A DNA stretch of 64,000 bases, taken from contig MJGA01000011.1 in the NCBI GenBank assembly GCA_001910725.1, positions 806,001-870,000 of the forward strand, read 5' to 3'. Made by a program: the position numbers and the translations under genes. Origin of the DNA: Phanerodontia chrysosporium (lineage: Eukaryota > Basidiomycota > Agaricomycetes > Polyporales > Phanerochaetaceae). Position 1 is the first letter of the stretch, and each line of letters begins with the position of its first letter. Below, one piece after another: positions 33,370 to 45,173 of the stretch. The notes beneath the pieces were generated by a model, which was given only the letters and a program-made list of their open reading frames with translations, made no database searches and was not told where the DNA came from.

Positions 33370-34039
33370 ATGTTCCGCACAGCCCTTGCGTCTTCCTCGC
33401 GCGCAATTGTCGCATCGTTCTCGAGGACGTTGCACACAACGCCCTTTGCCGCGGAATCAGTCACGGAAAAGGCAAAGAGGGTGGCACAAGATGTGCGTAG
33501 TCTATGATGATGGTAGTTCCTGCGGCTGACAGCGTCGCCCAGGTTAACATCAAAGTCGGCAAGAGTCTCGCCGGCGCTATTGAAAAGGGCGAGCAGGTAA
33601 CGGAAGCGACCAAGGAGACCATTGGTGCGTGGTCAGCCTCTCAGGGTGCGTTTCGGACGCACTGACATGTCGTAGGTGCTGGAAGCGTTACGGAAGCTGC
33701 CGACAAGGTGAACAAAAAGGTTGGCCAAGGACTTGCCTCTGCAATTGAGAAGGGTGAGGAGGTGACCGAGAAGACGAAGCAAACCTTCGGTGAGTGCGGA
33801 CGATTGTTTGCGCGCGTTGCGCTCGACGCTGAAGGTACGGACATAGGCACGACGTCTGCTAAGGCCGCGCAGGAGACGAAGGAGACAGCCGAGGTCACGA
33901 AGCAAAAGGCTCACCAGGTATGCAGAGTCTGTGCCATATATATTGATGTTTGCGCTGAAAACTGGAATAGGCTGCTGCTGGCGTCCGCGAAGGCAAGGAG
34001 GACTTCAAAGCCGACGTGCAGAAGGAACTGCGCAAGTAG
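33370..34039 (+). CDS. Small LEA-like mitochondrial protein with tandem repeats
   Basis: Exons 33370-33492, 33543-33624, 33676-33789, 33835-33917, 33971-34039; 156 residues. The N-terminus MFRTALASSSRAIVASFSR is Arg/Ser-rich with no acidic residue and ends near RTLHTTPF, a typical mitochondrial targeting sequence. The body has an 11-mer-like amphipathic helix pattern (VTEKAKRVAQD, VTEATKETIG, VTEKTKQTFG, TAEVTKQKAH) with two clear tandem units, GKSLAGAIEKGEQVTEATKE and GQGLASAIEKGEEVTEKTKQ. This resembles group 3 late-embryogenesis-abundant proteins, which protect membranes and enzymes on drying or stress. Intron positions fall near repeat ends, suggesting growth by exon duplication. The family call is by pattern, not by a defined domain. 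Confidence 0.82.
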
Positions 34040-34381
34040 GTCATAAATTTGAATGCATACATGACGTGCATGGACACTGTCAACGTTTGTAAAACCTGCA
34101 TTTTGGTCATATTGTAGCATACACATATTTATGTGTTTTGGAAGCACACACCGGAGTTGGTCGCAGGTTGCAAAGGAGCGGATATAGGGCCCGCGTTGCC
34201 GAAGAGTGCAACACGTAATAGGTCGCTTGTCATAGGACTCAGAATCGACCCACTGGTATTTTCCCAGTTGGAAGTTGCCCCGCGACTCTGCTCTCTCCTT
34301 CACTTGAGCCTTAGCCGTGTCCTCGTCGTCGTTCATTTACGCGTCTTCCCCACGCGAGACAGCGAGCACGTCTTCTAAATC
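34040..34381. promoter_or_regulatory. Upstream region of ERG5
   Basis: About 340 nt, tandem genes on either side. A C/T-rich stretch (CTCTCTCCTTCAC) sits at about 34290-34305. No gene seen. Confidence 0.4.
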
Positions 34382-36094
34382 ATGGCGTCCTCCCAGGCAG
34401 CGTTCCCGTCCACTCTTTCCGACTCGTCGCGCCATTCGACCGACAGTCCAGCCTTCATCGGTCTCCTGCCCACAGGAAGCTGGTTCTACACTACAGCAGC
34501 TATTCTCCTCTCGCTCCTTGTCATTGAACAGTCTGTCTACCGCTACAAGAAGCGTCATCTCCCCGGCGACAAATGGACTATCCCTCTCATTGGCAAGTTC
34601 GCGGACTCCATGAAGCCCACCATGGAGGGCTATATGAAACAGTGGAACTCCGGTGCACTGAGTGCGATCAGTGTCTTCAACGTGTATGTTCTGCCTTTTC
34701 ATGTTGCACAGTAGGCCAGCGCAAGCTGACTTGGCGTGTTGCCCAGGTTCATCGTGATGGCGTCTACCACGGAATACGCCAGGAAGATCTTGAACTCTCC
34801 CACTTACGCTGAACCATGCCTTGTTCACTCTGCGAAGCAAATCATCCTCCCTGACAACTGGTTCGTTCGTGCGACATTCTCGTGACACGTGCATACGAGC
34901 TAACGTGGCCCCTAGGGTCTTCCTCACCGGCAAGGAGCATGTCGAGTACCGTCGGGGCCTCAACCTGCTCTTCACTCGCAAGGCTCTTGGGTATGTCCTT
35001 CAGTATTGCCTGGTGCTGTATGCAATGCTCACCCACCGTCGCAGCCTATACCTCGGCATCCAGGACGTGATCACCCGCAAGCATTTTGCCAAGTGGCTTG
35101 CCGATGCCGCGAAGGACCCGTCGGCTAAGCCCATCATGATGACTGCGCGTGAGCTCAACATGGAGACCTCGCTTCGCGTCTTCTGCGGAAACCACATTCC
35201 CGAGCACGGTGCCAAGGAGATCTCTGACAAGTACTGGATGATCACTGTTGCCCTCGAGCTTGTCAACTTCCGCTCGCGATTCCTGGCACCAAGGTCTACA
35301 ATGCGATCCAGGCCCGCAAGGCTGCGATGAAGTGGCTCGAGCTTGCCGCGCGCAAGTCCAAGGAGAGCGTCGCCGCCGGCAACCCGCCCGAGTGCATGTT
35401 GGAGGAGTGGGTTACGATCCTGAACGACCCTGCATACAAGGGTCGCCGCGAGTTCAGTGACCATGAGATGGCCATGGTCGTCTTCTCCTTCCTTTTCGCT
35501 AGCCAGGATGCCATGTCGAGCGGTCTCATCTACGGCTTCCAGCACCTCGCAGATCACCCTGAGGTCCTCGCTAAGGTTCGTGAGGAGCAGGAGCGCGTCC
35601 GTGGCGGAGACTATGAGAAGCCCTTGACTTTGGAGATGATGGATGAGATGCCGTACCTGCGCGCAATGGTGAAGGAGACCCTCCGTGTCAAGCCCCCAGT
35701 GACGATGGTCCCGTACAAGACGACCAAGGCGTTCCCGATCTCCCAGGATTATACTGTCCCGTCTGGAAGCATGGTCATCCCGTCATTCTATAACTCACTC
35801 CACGACCCGGAGGTCTTCCCTGACCCGGACAGGTTCATGCCCGAGCGCTGGCTCGACCCGAACGGCAGCGCGAACACGAACCCGCGGAACTACCTCGTCT
35901 TCGGCAGCGGCCCGCACAAGTGCATCGGCCTCGAGTATGCGATGATGAACATTGCTCTTGTGCTTGCGAATGCGGCTGTGCTCATGAACTGGGAACACGA
36001 GCTGACGCCGCAGAGCGACAAGGTGCAAATCATCGCGACGCTCTTCCCTCAGGACGGCTGCAAGCTCAAGTTCAGCCCGCGCCAGCACGCATAG
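34382..36094 (+). CDS. ERG5: Sterol C-22 desaturase, cytochrome P450 CYP61 (ERG5)
   Basis: Exons 34382-34683, 34747-34860, 34916-34990, 35045-36094; about 513 residues. A membrane anchor (FYTTAAILLSLLVI) is followed by LPGDKWTIPLIGKF. P450 landmarks: I-helix FLFASQDAMSSGLIYGF, where Ser/Gln/Asp replaces the usual AGxDTT as in ERG5; ExxR in KETLR; the PERW-type FMPERWLD; and the heme loop FGSGPHKCIGLEYA with the Cys ligand. The enzyme introduces the C22 double bond late in ergosterol synthesis at the ER. In exon 4 the frame breaks at 35270-35271: after ALELVNF the conserved continuation (LAIPGTKVYNAIQ) is one base out, and a missing C in TTC-CGC explains it, after which the exon is a whole number of codons. 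The frame downstream is intact to the end, so I do not treat it as a pseudogene. Confidence 0.93.
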
Positions 36095-36560
36095 ACTGGG
36101 TTGTTCTTATCCTTTATTTGTTGGATCCAGAGCAGGGGCAGCTGTAGTAGGGGGAAGCTGATTAATAGGCAGGGTAGACGGCGGGTGATTATTAGGCTTT
36201 GACATAGAACATACCCACCCCGTAGTGAACAGTAATGCCAGCTCCTTTCATACTTGTTGTAATGTAAACCAAAAGTTCGGGGACAGTCGTGGGCCTGATG
36301 TTGGATGCAACCTCGTAGTCAGAGCAGCGAGAGCTCACTGCAGCGGAGAGCCTGAGTGATAGGCGCCATCCTCATCAATGACCGTTGACGCCCATAACTT
36401 TTCTGAAGCCTCGTCCATAGTCTGAGTCTACTCCGGATACCCTGGGCACCTATCTCGCCTCAATTTACCATTGTTGGGCTGCACCTTCTCAACACACTGT
36501 GGTTTCTGGCTGCTAAATCTTCTATATTTCTCATCGATACCGCAAGAACTCGCCAGCATC
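36095..36560. promoter_or_regulatory. ERG5 3' region and promoter of the Rok1-type gene
   Basis: About 470 nt, tandem genes. No additional gene or repeat seen. Confidence 0.4.
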
Positions 36561-38787
36561 ATGGAGGCCTTCCACTTACTCTCGCGCGGAGGCGCTCAAT
36601 TCGACAAGAAGCGATTCAAGAAGGACGTGCAGCTCTTTGATGTGCGTGGCTGTATTGAGTTTGCATACCATGCAAATTTACGCTTACGCCATGTAGAAAT
36701 CTAAAAGCCAGGACAAGGGCAAGGGTGTAGCAAAGCCCACTACGGATGGCGAACTCCCCAGCGAACTGGACTTCTTCAAGTATGCGCAGGGTGGTTCCGC
36801 CAAACGGAAGACAGAGACCGACTCGCAACCGAAGGCTAAGAAAGCTCGTTTGGAGGAAGATATGGAGGTGGATGAGGAGGCCGAGAATGTCGGAGCAGCA
36901 GAAGAGGGCGACCCATCCAGCTCCATGCCGAGGCAGCGGGTAACGGCGAAGGGGAGCAACGTACCGGAAGCACTGGAAAGTTTTGAGGAGCTGCGGAAAA
37001 GGTACAACATACCAAGTAGGCTCCTGCAGAACCTGGAGGCGAGCGGATACAAGCAGCCCACCGGCATACAGGCGCATGGCGTTCCGATACTGTTGGAGGT
37101 GAGTCTGAATAGACTTCTTCGAGAGGTCAACGTTCATAACCTTCAAGCCTCTCAGCACCGAGACCTCGCTGCCATCTCTCCAACAGGAACGGGTAAAACG
37201 CTCTCGTACCTGCTCCCCCTCTTTGCATCCCTGGGCGCACCCAACTCTGGGTCAAATCCTGAACATGGACACGGTGTACGCGCTCTAGTGCTTGCGCCAA
37301 CGCGTGAATTGGCGCACCAGATACACAACGAATGCTTGAAGCTTGCGCAAGGGCGCAAATGGCGAATTATCCTGTTCAGCAAGGCGACAGCGGCAACACT
37401 CGCAGACAAGAATGTGCGGGATAAAGTGGGTGAGTCAAGAGATTGGAAGGAACTGCGGGTGGCAGGCTGACATGCGTGTCAGACATCATCATCAGCACGC
37501 CCTTGCGCATGGTCGCCGCTTTGCAATCAGGCAACCTCGAGCTGAGCAAGTGAGTGCGCGCGGCGTGCTGCTTTTTGTGACCCGCTGACCATTATCACGA
37601 CGAAAGCGTGCAGCATCTCGTGCTCGACGAAGCAGATCGTATGCTCGACCCTGAATTCCTGGAGCAAGTGCGAGAGGTCGTAGCCGCTTGCAGTCATCCT
37701 CGCGTCCAAAAGGCTGTCTTCAGCGCAACGCTTCCCGCAAATGCTGAGAAGATAGCTATGGACATGATGAACGATCCCATACGCGTTGTCGTCGGCCTGA
37801 AGTGCGTAGATGAGCCGTATGCCAGCTTATTGTGACTGATATTCCCCCAGGGACACACCGCTCCCGCTAATCGCCCAATCACTGACCTACGTGCACGACG
37901 ACTCTTCGAAGCTGCCCACATTACTGCAGCACCTGGCACAGCCATACAACCCGCCCGTCCTGGTGTTCGTGTCGACGCAACCACGTGCATCATCACTCGC
38001 CGAAGAATTGGTCCTGAGCGGCGTACAGAATGTTGACTGTTTGCACGCAGGCATGACCAAGAAGGAGAGGGAAGATGCCGTGTCGCGCATGCGCAAAGGC
38101 GAGAGCTGGGTGATGGTCACCACCGAAGTCATGGCGCGTGGAATGGACTTCAAGGGTGTGCGCGAGGTCATCAACTACGACTTCCCCCAAAGCGTGCAAA
38201 GCTATGTTCACCGCATCGGTATGTTCCCCGAGCGTGATATCCTGACGGTGTGGCTAACATACGCGTGTAGGTCGTACGGGCCGTGCTGGCAGGGAGGGCA
38301 AGGCCGTCACATACTTCACAGACGAAGACGCCCCGTTCCTCAAGACGTGCGTGTTTCTCTTCTGTACATCACGGCTGATGGGGGCAGCCTCGGGCACCAG
38401 ACTGAACTCCATTTTGATTTCGCAGTATCGCGAACGTCATCCTCCAATCCGGGTCGACTGTGCCCGATTGGATCCTCAAACTGCCCAAGCCGTCCAAGAT
38501 GAAGCGGCGCGAGATGGGCAAGGTGAAGCGTGCGGATGCAGTCAATGCTGCTCGCAGGATAGGCAGGCAGGATGCAATCAAGAAGAGGTGCGTGCCACTC
38601 CGTCTAGGCCTTGGGCGCTGCCCAGGCCGGTCCGTCACGCCTCGAGACACGCCGTGCTCATTTGTGTCGCGTACCCCGCAGGGAAATGATCAAGGCGTCG
38701 AAGAGACGCAAGGAGCGCGCAATGCAATCTTCCCATTCACGGCGTGACGGAGGAGAGCCTTCGGCGGTCGGAGGGGACGCGGAGTAG
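36561..38787 (+). CDS. ROK1: DEAD-box RNA helicase, Rok1/DDX52 type
   Basis: Nine exons: 36561-36641, 36697-37098, 37156-37429, 37483-37549, 37607-37801, 37851-38218, 38271-38346, 38426-38587, 38682-38787; 576 residues. Helicase motifs in order: Q-motif region KQPTGIQAHGVPILL, SPTGTGKT (I), PTRELAHQ (Ia), DIIISTPLRMV, VLDEADRM (II, DEAD), FSATLP (III), VLVFVSTQPRAS, VMVTTEVMARGMDF (V), and YVHRIGRTGRAGREG (VI). The N-terminal FKKDVQLFDK and LDFFKYAQGG with an acidic linker, and the C-terminal Lys-rich tail (MKRREMGKVKRAD), match the Rok1 subfamily. Rok1 works in the nucleolus on 18S rRNA maturation in the small-subunit processome, alongside proteins such as UTP5 encoded at 53.4 kb. Confidence 0.95.
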
Positions 38788-39920
38788 GGTCGGGGGGACT
38801 GACATCGACTTACGTTTCTACCGTCAGCGGTGGAGTTACTACTGCGCGATGTCAAGAACTGTATTGCGAGTGGCGATCTACAGCTTAATCGAGGCTGCAT
38901 TGTTCCCTTCGACATGAGTTCCAGGGCGACCTACACGGGTTAAGCTAGCACGAGCTCCGTCGGAAGCGAGATGATTTGTTTGTGCACTGTTTGTTCTTGT
39001 CTACATGAAGACCGAAGATGAACCTGGGAAAGTTGCGAGCTATTGTCCATCCTGGGACGAGAGGCGTTGTACACACAGTCGAGCGCAGGGAGGCAATGAG
39101 CGAGAACGTCTTTGAGGAAAGGCAATTTGTAGAGCCGCAGATATGAACGCGATAGCAAACACGGCTTTGGTGGAATGCGCCCAGCTGACAACTCTCCTCC
39201 CGTGAACCAGTGGCTACTGAAGGGATATGATTCATGGCAATGCGGCGGCTTACGGGCCAAGGACTTGCTGCCGAGTTCTCGGACACGCGATGGGAGACTT
39301 GCCCCTCGTTGTAACCACTTCTTGCCAGATCTAGCAGATGTGATTCGTCAGGGTTCGACGCAGATGGGCATCCCCCGGTCCTCTGCACTGAATTCCATGG
39401 TGTATGGTGAAGCTACGCGCCGGCCGGAGGCCTCCAGCCACCAGGTTGTGTTGGCCGGCGGGATCGCTAGTCGCGTATTTTCTGCGGGAGGGCAGACACG
39501 CTAGTCCCAAATTCTCAAACGCCAAAACAATATCTGCCAGACTAGCTACATCCTTGTTCTCATAAACCCGGGAGACCGTTCCTGGACGTCAGCTTCGTAC
39601 CGCTGGAAACCGCTTACCTGCTCAACGTCGCTGATGGACGGCCAATGTTGCCAGAACAAGACGTTTCGGCGGGGGGATAGCCCCATAAGGTTGCACCTCC
39701 GGGAAATTAAGGACCTCATGCCGAACATGTGGCGCTGGGCAGAAAACGTTATGTCCTGGGTTTCCCTCGTCTATGTCAACTGTTCAAAAGCCTTTTGTGA
39801 GCCTGATATAAGGAGGGCTCGAGGGTGGGTCCCAGGAACACCGTCACCTCGAGCCCTCCGTCCCTACCCCTCAAAGACGACTCTGTTCACATTTGCGCGC
39901 CGTTCCCGCCTGCCTGTGCC
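38788..39920. other. Gene-poor stretch between helicase and second HMG gene
   Basis: About 1.1 kb. Open frames on either strand show no known motif. The right end is the HMG gene promoter, with a TATA-like GATATAAGG at about 39807-39815 and a C-rich stretch before the ATG. Confidence 0.5.
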
Positions 39921-41564
39921 ATGCCCGTCACCCGCAATGCTCGTCGTTCGCGACGCCTGCTGAACCGCCCGCCCGCCGATCCAGGTTCGTATGTTTACCG
40001 CCCAATTTGTTTCTGTGGGTCCACCTCCGCGGCCGTGCTGACTTGCTCGATTTGGCTACAGAGTTTGAGACATTCGACGACAGCGAGCAGGACTCTGACT
40101 ACACTGGGCGCAGCGTCGACCGCGAATCGCCTCGGACGCCGGCATCCACATGCACCACCACCGCAACCTCCCCCTCAATCTCGTCCTCGGGGCTCTCGCC
40201 CCCCTCATCTCCGCGCAGCGATGACTCGGACTTTGCTCCGGCCCTCGCGTCCGCGACCTCCCATGGGCGCAAGAAGAAGGCGGGCCACATCCCGCGCCCC
40301 TCGAACGCGTTCATCATCTTCCGTTCCGAGCTGTGGAAGTTTGACGTGGGCAGCGGCGGTGCTGAGCAGGACCATCGCCAAATCAGTCGTATTGCCGGCA
40401 TACGATGGAAGCAGCTTGACGAGGAGACGAAGGAAGAGTACAGGCGCAGGGCCCGAGAGGCCAAGGCAGAGCACGAGCGTATGTACCCCGGCTACAAGTA
40501 TGCCCCTACGGGGAAGAGGAAGGTCAAGAAACGCAAGAGCAAGCAGGACGCTGAGCGGGAGCTTGCCAGGGCGCGCCTGATTAGCGACCTCATCTCGCAG
40601 GGCTTGAAGCGAGCGGACCTCGAGAAGGCGCTGAGTGCCATCGACCAGGCTAAATTGGAGGAGCATCTTGCTCTGACTAGCCGTAGTGCACGTACCACCA
40701 AGGTGCCCGCTAGATCTGCCCGCCAGGCTTCTCGCTCGCGCCTGCGGCTACCCAAAGAGCCCTCGTCTGCCACCCCCTTGATCACCATCTCTTCGCCATC
40801 TGCGCTCGGCCTCGACCTTTCTGGTTCTCCAGACGCAACGATCTCGCAGCCCGGGCCCGCCATCCCTGAATTCGCTCCACCGTGCTCTACACTTGATCAG
40901 AACGATACGCAATCTGGTCAGACTGACTCGCACAAGCCGTGGAACCAGCAAGGTTTCGCAGAGGTACGCCGCTGTCGCTCCAAACGTTCATAACAGCCAC
41001 TCATGACTTTCGCAGCCTTTGCTCGGTACGCAAGCCGGGGATCTCAGCCCAGTAGAGATGCCGTACCCTGCCACTCAGGCGAGCTACGATGCTGCGTATG
41101 AAAATGGACTCATGAAGGGTCCCGTCTCTCCTCTCCCGCTGTACACGTCCCTGGATGGCATGCCACCTTCTATCCAGCAATACTCGCCGCTTCAGTGTGT
41201 GTCTCCCCTCCATGGGTCGCCACTGCACCATCTGTCTGCATCACCCCAGTTCCTCACCTCACCCCTCCAACCATTCCCCTCTCTCTTGAGTACCGATGGG
41301 CAGTCCATCGGCTCTCCCTACAACATGTCCTCTCCTCTCTCCTCTTCTTCCTCGCCGATCGGTACTCCGGAGGACTTTTCCTCTCTCTCCCCTGCTGGCC
41401 ATACGCTCGGTAGTCCTGCGAGCGTGTTCGACTCGATGGGCTTCGCATCGACTGTGCCCTCGTCCGACGGTCTTGGGCTCTACCACGACTCCTACAGTGT
41501 CAGCTCGTCTGATGCCACTTGTTACTCTCCCGAACCCAACTTTGCCGAGTGGATCAATCTCTGA
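39921..41564 (+). CDS. HMG-box (MATA_HMG type) transcription factor, second copy
   Basis: Exons 39921-39984, 40062-40963, 41016-41564; 504 residues. Acidic/Ser-rich N-terminus, then the HMG box at about residues 97-170: GHIPRPSNAFIIFRSELW, HRQISRIAGIRWKQLDEETK, and REAKAEHERMYPGYKY. A strongly basic stretch (GKRKVKKRKSKQD) follows directly and is likely a nuclear signal. It differs from the gene at 1.4-2.5 kb by a short insert in loop 1 and a different tail, so the two are related but not a recent duplicate. The C-terminal half is Ser/Pro-rich with repeated SPL/SP motifs (SPLHGSPLHHLSASP), consistent with an activation region open to MAP-kinase phosphorylation (inference). DNA-binding role sure; targets unknown. 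Confidence 0.9.
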
Positions 41565-41954
41565 GATCTGAGTGCTGGATCGCTACTTCCGACTTCAATG
41601 GATCTGAGGCCTCCATTCACGACATTCATGCCTTCATGACCCTTATGACCTATCATCTCCTTCGTATGTACATGCATGCTTTCTATCACGCTTTGCTTGT
41701 GACCTGCTTTTACTACCTGGAACTTTCTTCTCTTCATCTCTCTCGTGCTTCGATCTTTTGTTGTGTCAGTACTCAATAGCCTCCATACGCATACCCCTGC
41801 TGCTGCTCGCACATGTACAACCTAGACTTCATGCCCAAATATTGTCATCTATCGTCAGCCTCCTTGCTGCAGTCGGCCTGCATTTGTAAGGTCTAGGTTT
41901 AATTTAAGAGTGCGAGTCGGACAACCACATCACCAGTATCACCGATGCCACCCT
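41565..41954. other. Intergenic, convergent 3' regions
   Basis: T/C-rich 3' flank of the HMG gene and 3' flank of the CCA-adding enzyme gene. No gene seen. Confidence 0.45.
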
Positions 41955-44020
41955 TCATTTTTTAGCTTTCTTCCCCTGCTTCGCCCCTCCATCGTTTTGC
42001 ACGCGTTTCGCCGGCGCAACCTCGAAGGAGATGCGTCCCGCCGCGTGCTCACCCCGGAGCCACTCCTCGCACTCCGCCTTTGTGCCCTCTGGGTGCCGCA
42101 ATTGCCACTCGATAACGCGCGCGAGGACGCCGTTCATCCAGGCGCCCGGCCGGCCGGCGTCGAGCACGCGCACTACTTCGTTGCCGTCGAGCAGGGGTCG
42201 TGCGTCCACAGAAGATGACAGCCCCAGCTCTTCGATACGGCGCATGAAGGCGTTATACGCTTCTATGCGGGGCGTGGCTGAGGCCACGTCGAGTGCCTTC
42301 CTTGAGGCATCCCAGAAAGCAGTCAACTCTTGCACAAGAGAGAACAGAACTGATGTCGCCCAGAAGGATCCTGTGTGAGGATTGTGCACTGCCTTCTCCC
42401 GAAGAAGCAGACCTATACAGCAGTTGTCAGACTTGTCCGCCCTTCGGATGGCATCAACTAACCGATTCGGACGCGTTCGTCTTCACCGCCAGTCGTCGGG
42501 TTCTTGAGCACGTCTGCAGCGGAGAACAACGCTGGAATGCCGTCTAGATAGTGGTTCTGAGCGCCGAGCTTCGTGCCTTCGCGAATCGCAGCCTCGACCG
42601 CGAGATGACGCTTCTTTTTCGAGTCTTCGTACGTTAGCCCGCGGTAAGGGGATAGCGCGCATGCAAGGTACAACCGTGGTCGTGTTGACGGTTCATGGGC
42701 CGCGGCAGCCATGAGTAGAGGATGGAGGGGAGGTAGATCCGAAGAGAAGTGCCCATCGGGGTGCAACAGAGCTGTGAGAATGTGTGCTGCAGCTAGCGCA
42801 ACCTCTGATGGCCCGATAGGCGCAGACAGCTCGGGAGCAACGGTTGGTGGGATGTAGAAGATTGAGGTATATAGACCGAGGTCGTCGATGAGCTCAATGG
42901 ACAGTAGTGGGTTATTGCCTACGCAGTGTGAATCATCCCAGAAGATTTCGTCGGTTATGACCACACTTACCCTTCATCATCTTGTCAAGCTCTTCGCCAA
43001 CGCGCTCTCTGCTGATCTTCGTTCTCAGAGCGTGCTGCGGGCGATGTAAATCCAGCAGAAACAACGTGACGAACTCAAATATATACCTGAATCTCTGGGT
43101 CCCGTGCTGCCTCTCGAAGTTCTGGCACTAGTTGGAAGCCAAAACGACTGGCAAAACGCACGCATCGTATGACGCGAAGCGGGTCGTCCATGAACGTCTC
43201 TTTAGGTGGTAGTGGAGTCCTCACAATTCCGGCCTTGAGATCCTGAAGACCCTACTACGACGCTTGTCAGCGCGTCTGCACAGCTAGCAACTGCTCGATC
43301 CCACCTTCTCGGTATGGTCCTCAACTTCGCGTGAATGCACGTTGTAGAACAGAGCATTGATTGTGATGTCTCGTCGCAATGCGTCTTGGAGCGGAGTGCC
43401 GAATGCCTGCACCACACGTTGAGCCCAAGACCACCAGCCTTATCTGGAGTACTCACGACCTGTGTAGGTATTCGACTATCCTCCGCGTACTCCTCACTGC
43501 GCAGATTGACGAAATCGATCTCTACATCGAGAACCGTAGCTTTCGCGGTCTCGAGATGTTTTGACCGGTCAGGGTTGCGCTCAACTTTGGCGATTTTCTC
43601 TATGGGCACCCCCTTGACAGATCCGCAGTATGTCTGAAACTGCTCCGCGAAGGGAAGACCCATCATTTGCTCGAGCGCGACATCTATGTCATTGCTCTGA
43701 AGGCCTAGCAGCTGTCAGTACATCTCGGAGTGAGTCGTAGGTCTTGTACAGATAGCGAAGGACAGACTAGGTGTCCCAGTATTGACCTTATCGCGTACCC
43801 AACCCCCCGCAATCCTGCAGGAGGTCTCTACACCGTGCTGCTCCTTCATCCACTTCGTGCAACCGTCAAGCAGCGTGCATATCTCACTTTCGGTGTCGGT
43901 AAGGTGTATCTCCATCTTCTCCGGGATGGGAACACGGGTCATAAGCTTCGTCGAGTAAGGGCGGAGGTGTACAGAGTCGGACAGGCAGAGGCGACGGGAT
44001 AGTGTCCTGAGCAAGAGCAT
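41955..44020 (-). CDS. CCA1: CCA tRNA nucleotidyltransferase
   Basis: Seven exons: 44020-43787, 43711-43457, 43406-43305, 43251-43087, 43034-42971, 42918-42463, 42412-41955; 577 residues. Catalytic head: RIAGGWVRDKLLGLQSNDID (the GGxVRD nucleotidyltransferase loop with the metal-binding DxD), then FGTPLQDALRRDITINALFY (motif B/C region), FMDDPLRVIRCVRFASRFGF (motif D, EDxxR-like) and REAARDPEIQ with KISRERVGEELDKM (motif E). The enzyme adds CCA to tRNA 3' ends in nucleus, cytosol and mitochondria. The N-terminus LLLRTLSRRLCLSDSVHLR before an internal Met (LMTRVPIPEKM) looks like a mitochondrial presequence, so dual start sites could direct it to two places, as known for yeast CCA1. The C-terminus is Lys-rich. 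Confidence 0.95.
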
Positions 44021-44234
44021 GAAGGCAGGAAAGGCTCATTTCGCAAGGCGCCTATCCCGGAGTCGCCCCAGGAGTCAATCAGACTCGCATAGCTGTTCAT
44101 GTTTTCTGGCCACAAGGCTCCAATGCGCAACTAAAGAGGGAAATGATTCATTCGTTGCGATCCTAACGTTACACGACATTGTAAAATACTATTCCAGGAG
44201 ATGCAAGACGGTGTACTATAGTGCGCTTATTGCC

Positions 44235-45173
44235 TCAATTGAAGATATTTTCGAGCCAAATGACGAGATCTAGCATCTCTTGAGGGCACACCTCGTGCCC
44301 TAGGTCTTCATACGTCTTGAAGGTAATACTGTGCACGCGTTACCAGTCTGCCACTTGATACTATGGCAGAGACACCTACTATCTCTCGGGCAAACCCAGG
44401 TCTTCCTGTAAGAAGAGAACAGATCCCTGTCCCAAAGCGAGGGGAACTTCTGGATCCTCAGTGCCATGGCCCCAGAAAACGGGCAAACGAGGTTCAATAT
44501 GTTGCATACCCTGTGCCATATGTTTAGAGATTGCGTCAAATACGGCTTGCCATGTGTCGTACATACTTGTCTGGTACAATGCGGTATCCACCCGGACAAA
44601 CTGGCGACTCCTCCAAGTTCCTGCAGGCTGGTCAGAGCCAATGCAAGGGCCGTCGCTCCGCCCTGGCTAAAGCCCGCGACAACAACTTTGGGGCTCTGAG
44701 GACGTCCATATAGCTCGGCGTGGACAATCTGTTCAAGACCCCGTAAAACGCGATTGATCTGACGACAAACGCTCTCTGACTCGCTTTCGTTCGTTGGAGG
44801 CAGCTCCTTGATGTCGAACCACGCAGGTCGAACCTGCCCTTCGTTCATGCTGACAGCGATGGATGGACTGGGGTGCGGAATAGTGAGCGGCGGCGGTCAT
44901 GTGTGAAGCATATGAATATACGATACCTGTATGGCAAGATCCATTTCACTCCAGGAAGCCTGTTGGCCATGCTCCGGATTGCGGACATCCATTGCTGCGG
45001 ACGCTGCCCGAGACCCTTTTCGGAATTAGGTTTAGGGAGGAATGAAAAGCGTAGCCACATACGTGAAGGAATATGACGGTCCCGCGCAGATCCTCGCGTG
45101 GAGGGCATTCGAGGACGTCGAGGATCTCTGGATCGGTGGCCAAATCACTGCTGCCTGTACTGGGGGACGACAT
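44235..45173 (-). CDS. Acyl-protein thioesterase/carboxylesterase-like alpha/beta hydrolase
   Basis: Exons 45173-45063, 45015-44927, 44849-44567, 44510-44380, 44328-44235; 235 residues. Start region TVIFLHGLGQRPQQWM carries the oxyanion HGLG turn. The nucleophile elbow is VVVAGFSQGGATALALAL (GFSQGG), followed by GGVASLSGWIPH, the Asp in PVFWGHGTEDPEVPL, and the catalytic His in TYEDLGHEVCPQE. This order and size match acyl-protein thioesterase 1 and related lysophospholipases, which remove palmitate from membrane proteins such as Ras and G-alpha in the cytosol. Substrate cannot be told from sequence. VAC8, a palmitoylated protein, is the divergent neighbour 455 nt away; that may be chance. 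Confidence 0.92.

Noticed and set aside
35045..36094. ERG5 as a pseudogene because of the frame break
   Set aside because: Only one base is involved, all later P450 motifs are intact and the same kind of break recurs in other genes.
38945..39388. 147-codon minus-strand frame in a gene-poor gap
   Set aside because: Considered as a small gene, but lacks motifs, a signal peptide or splice support.
44379..44591. Frameshift in the thioesterase gene between GWIPH and the FWGHG block
   Set aside because: A standard GTATGT...CACAG intron of 56 nt (44511-44566) joins the two frames correctly.
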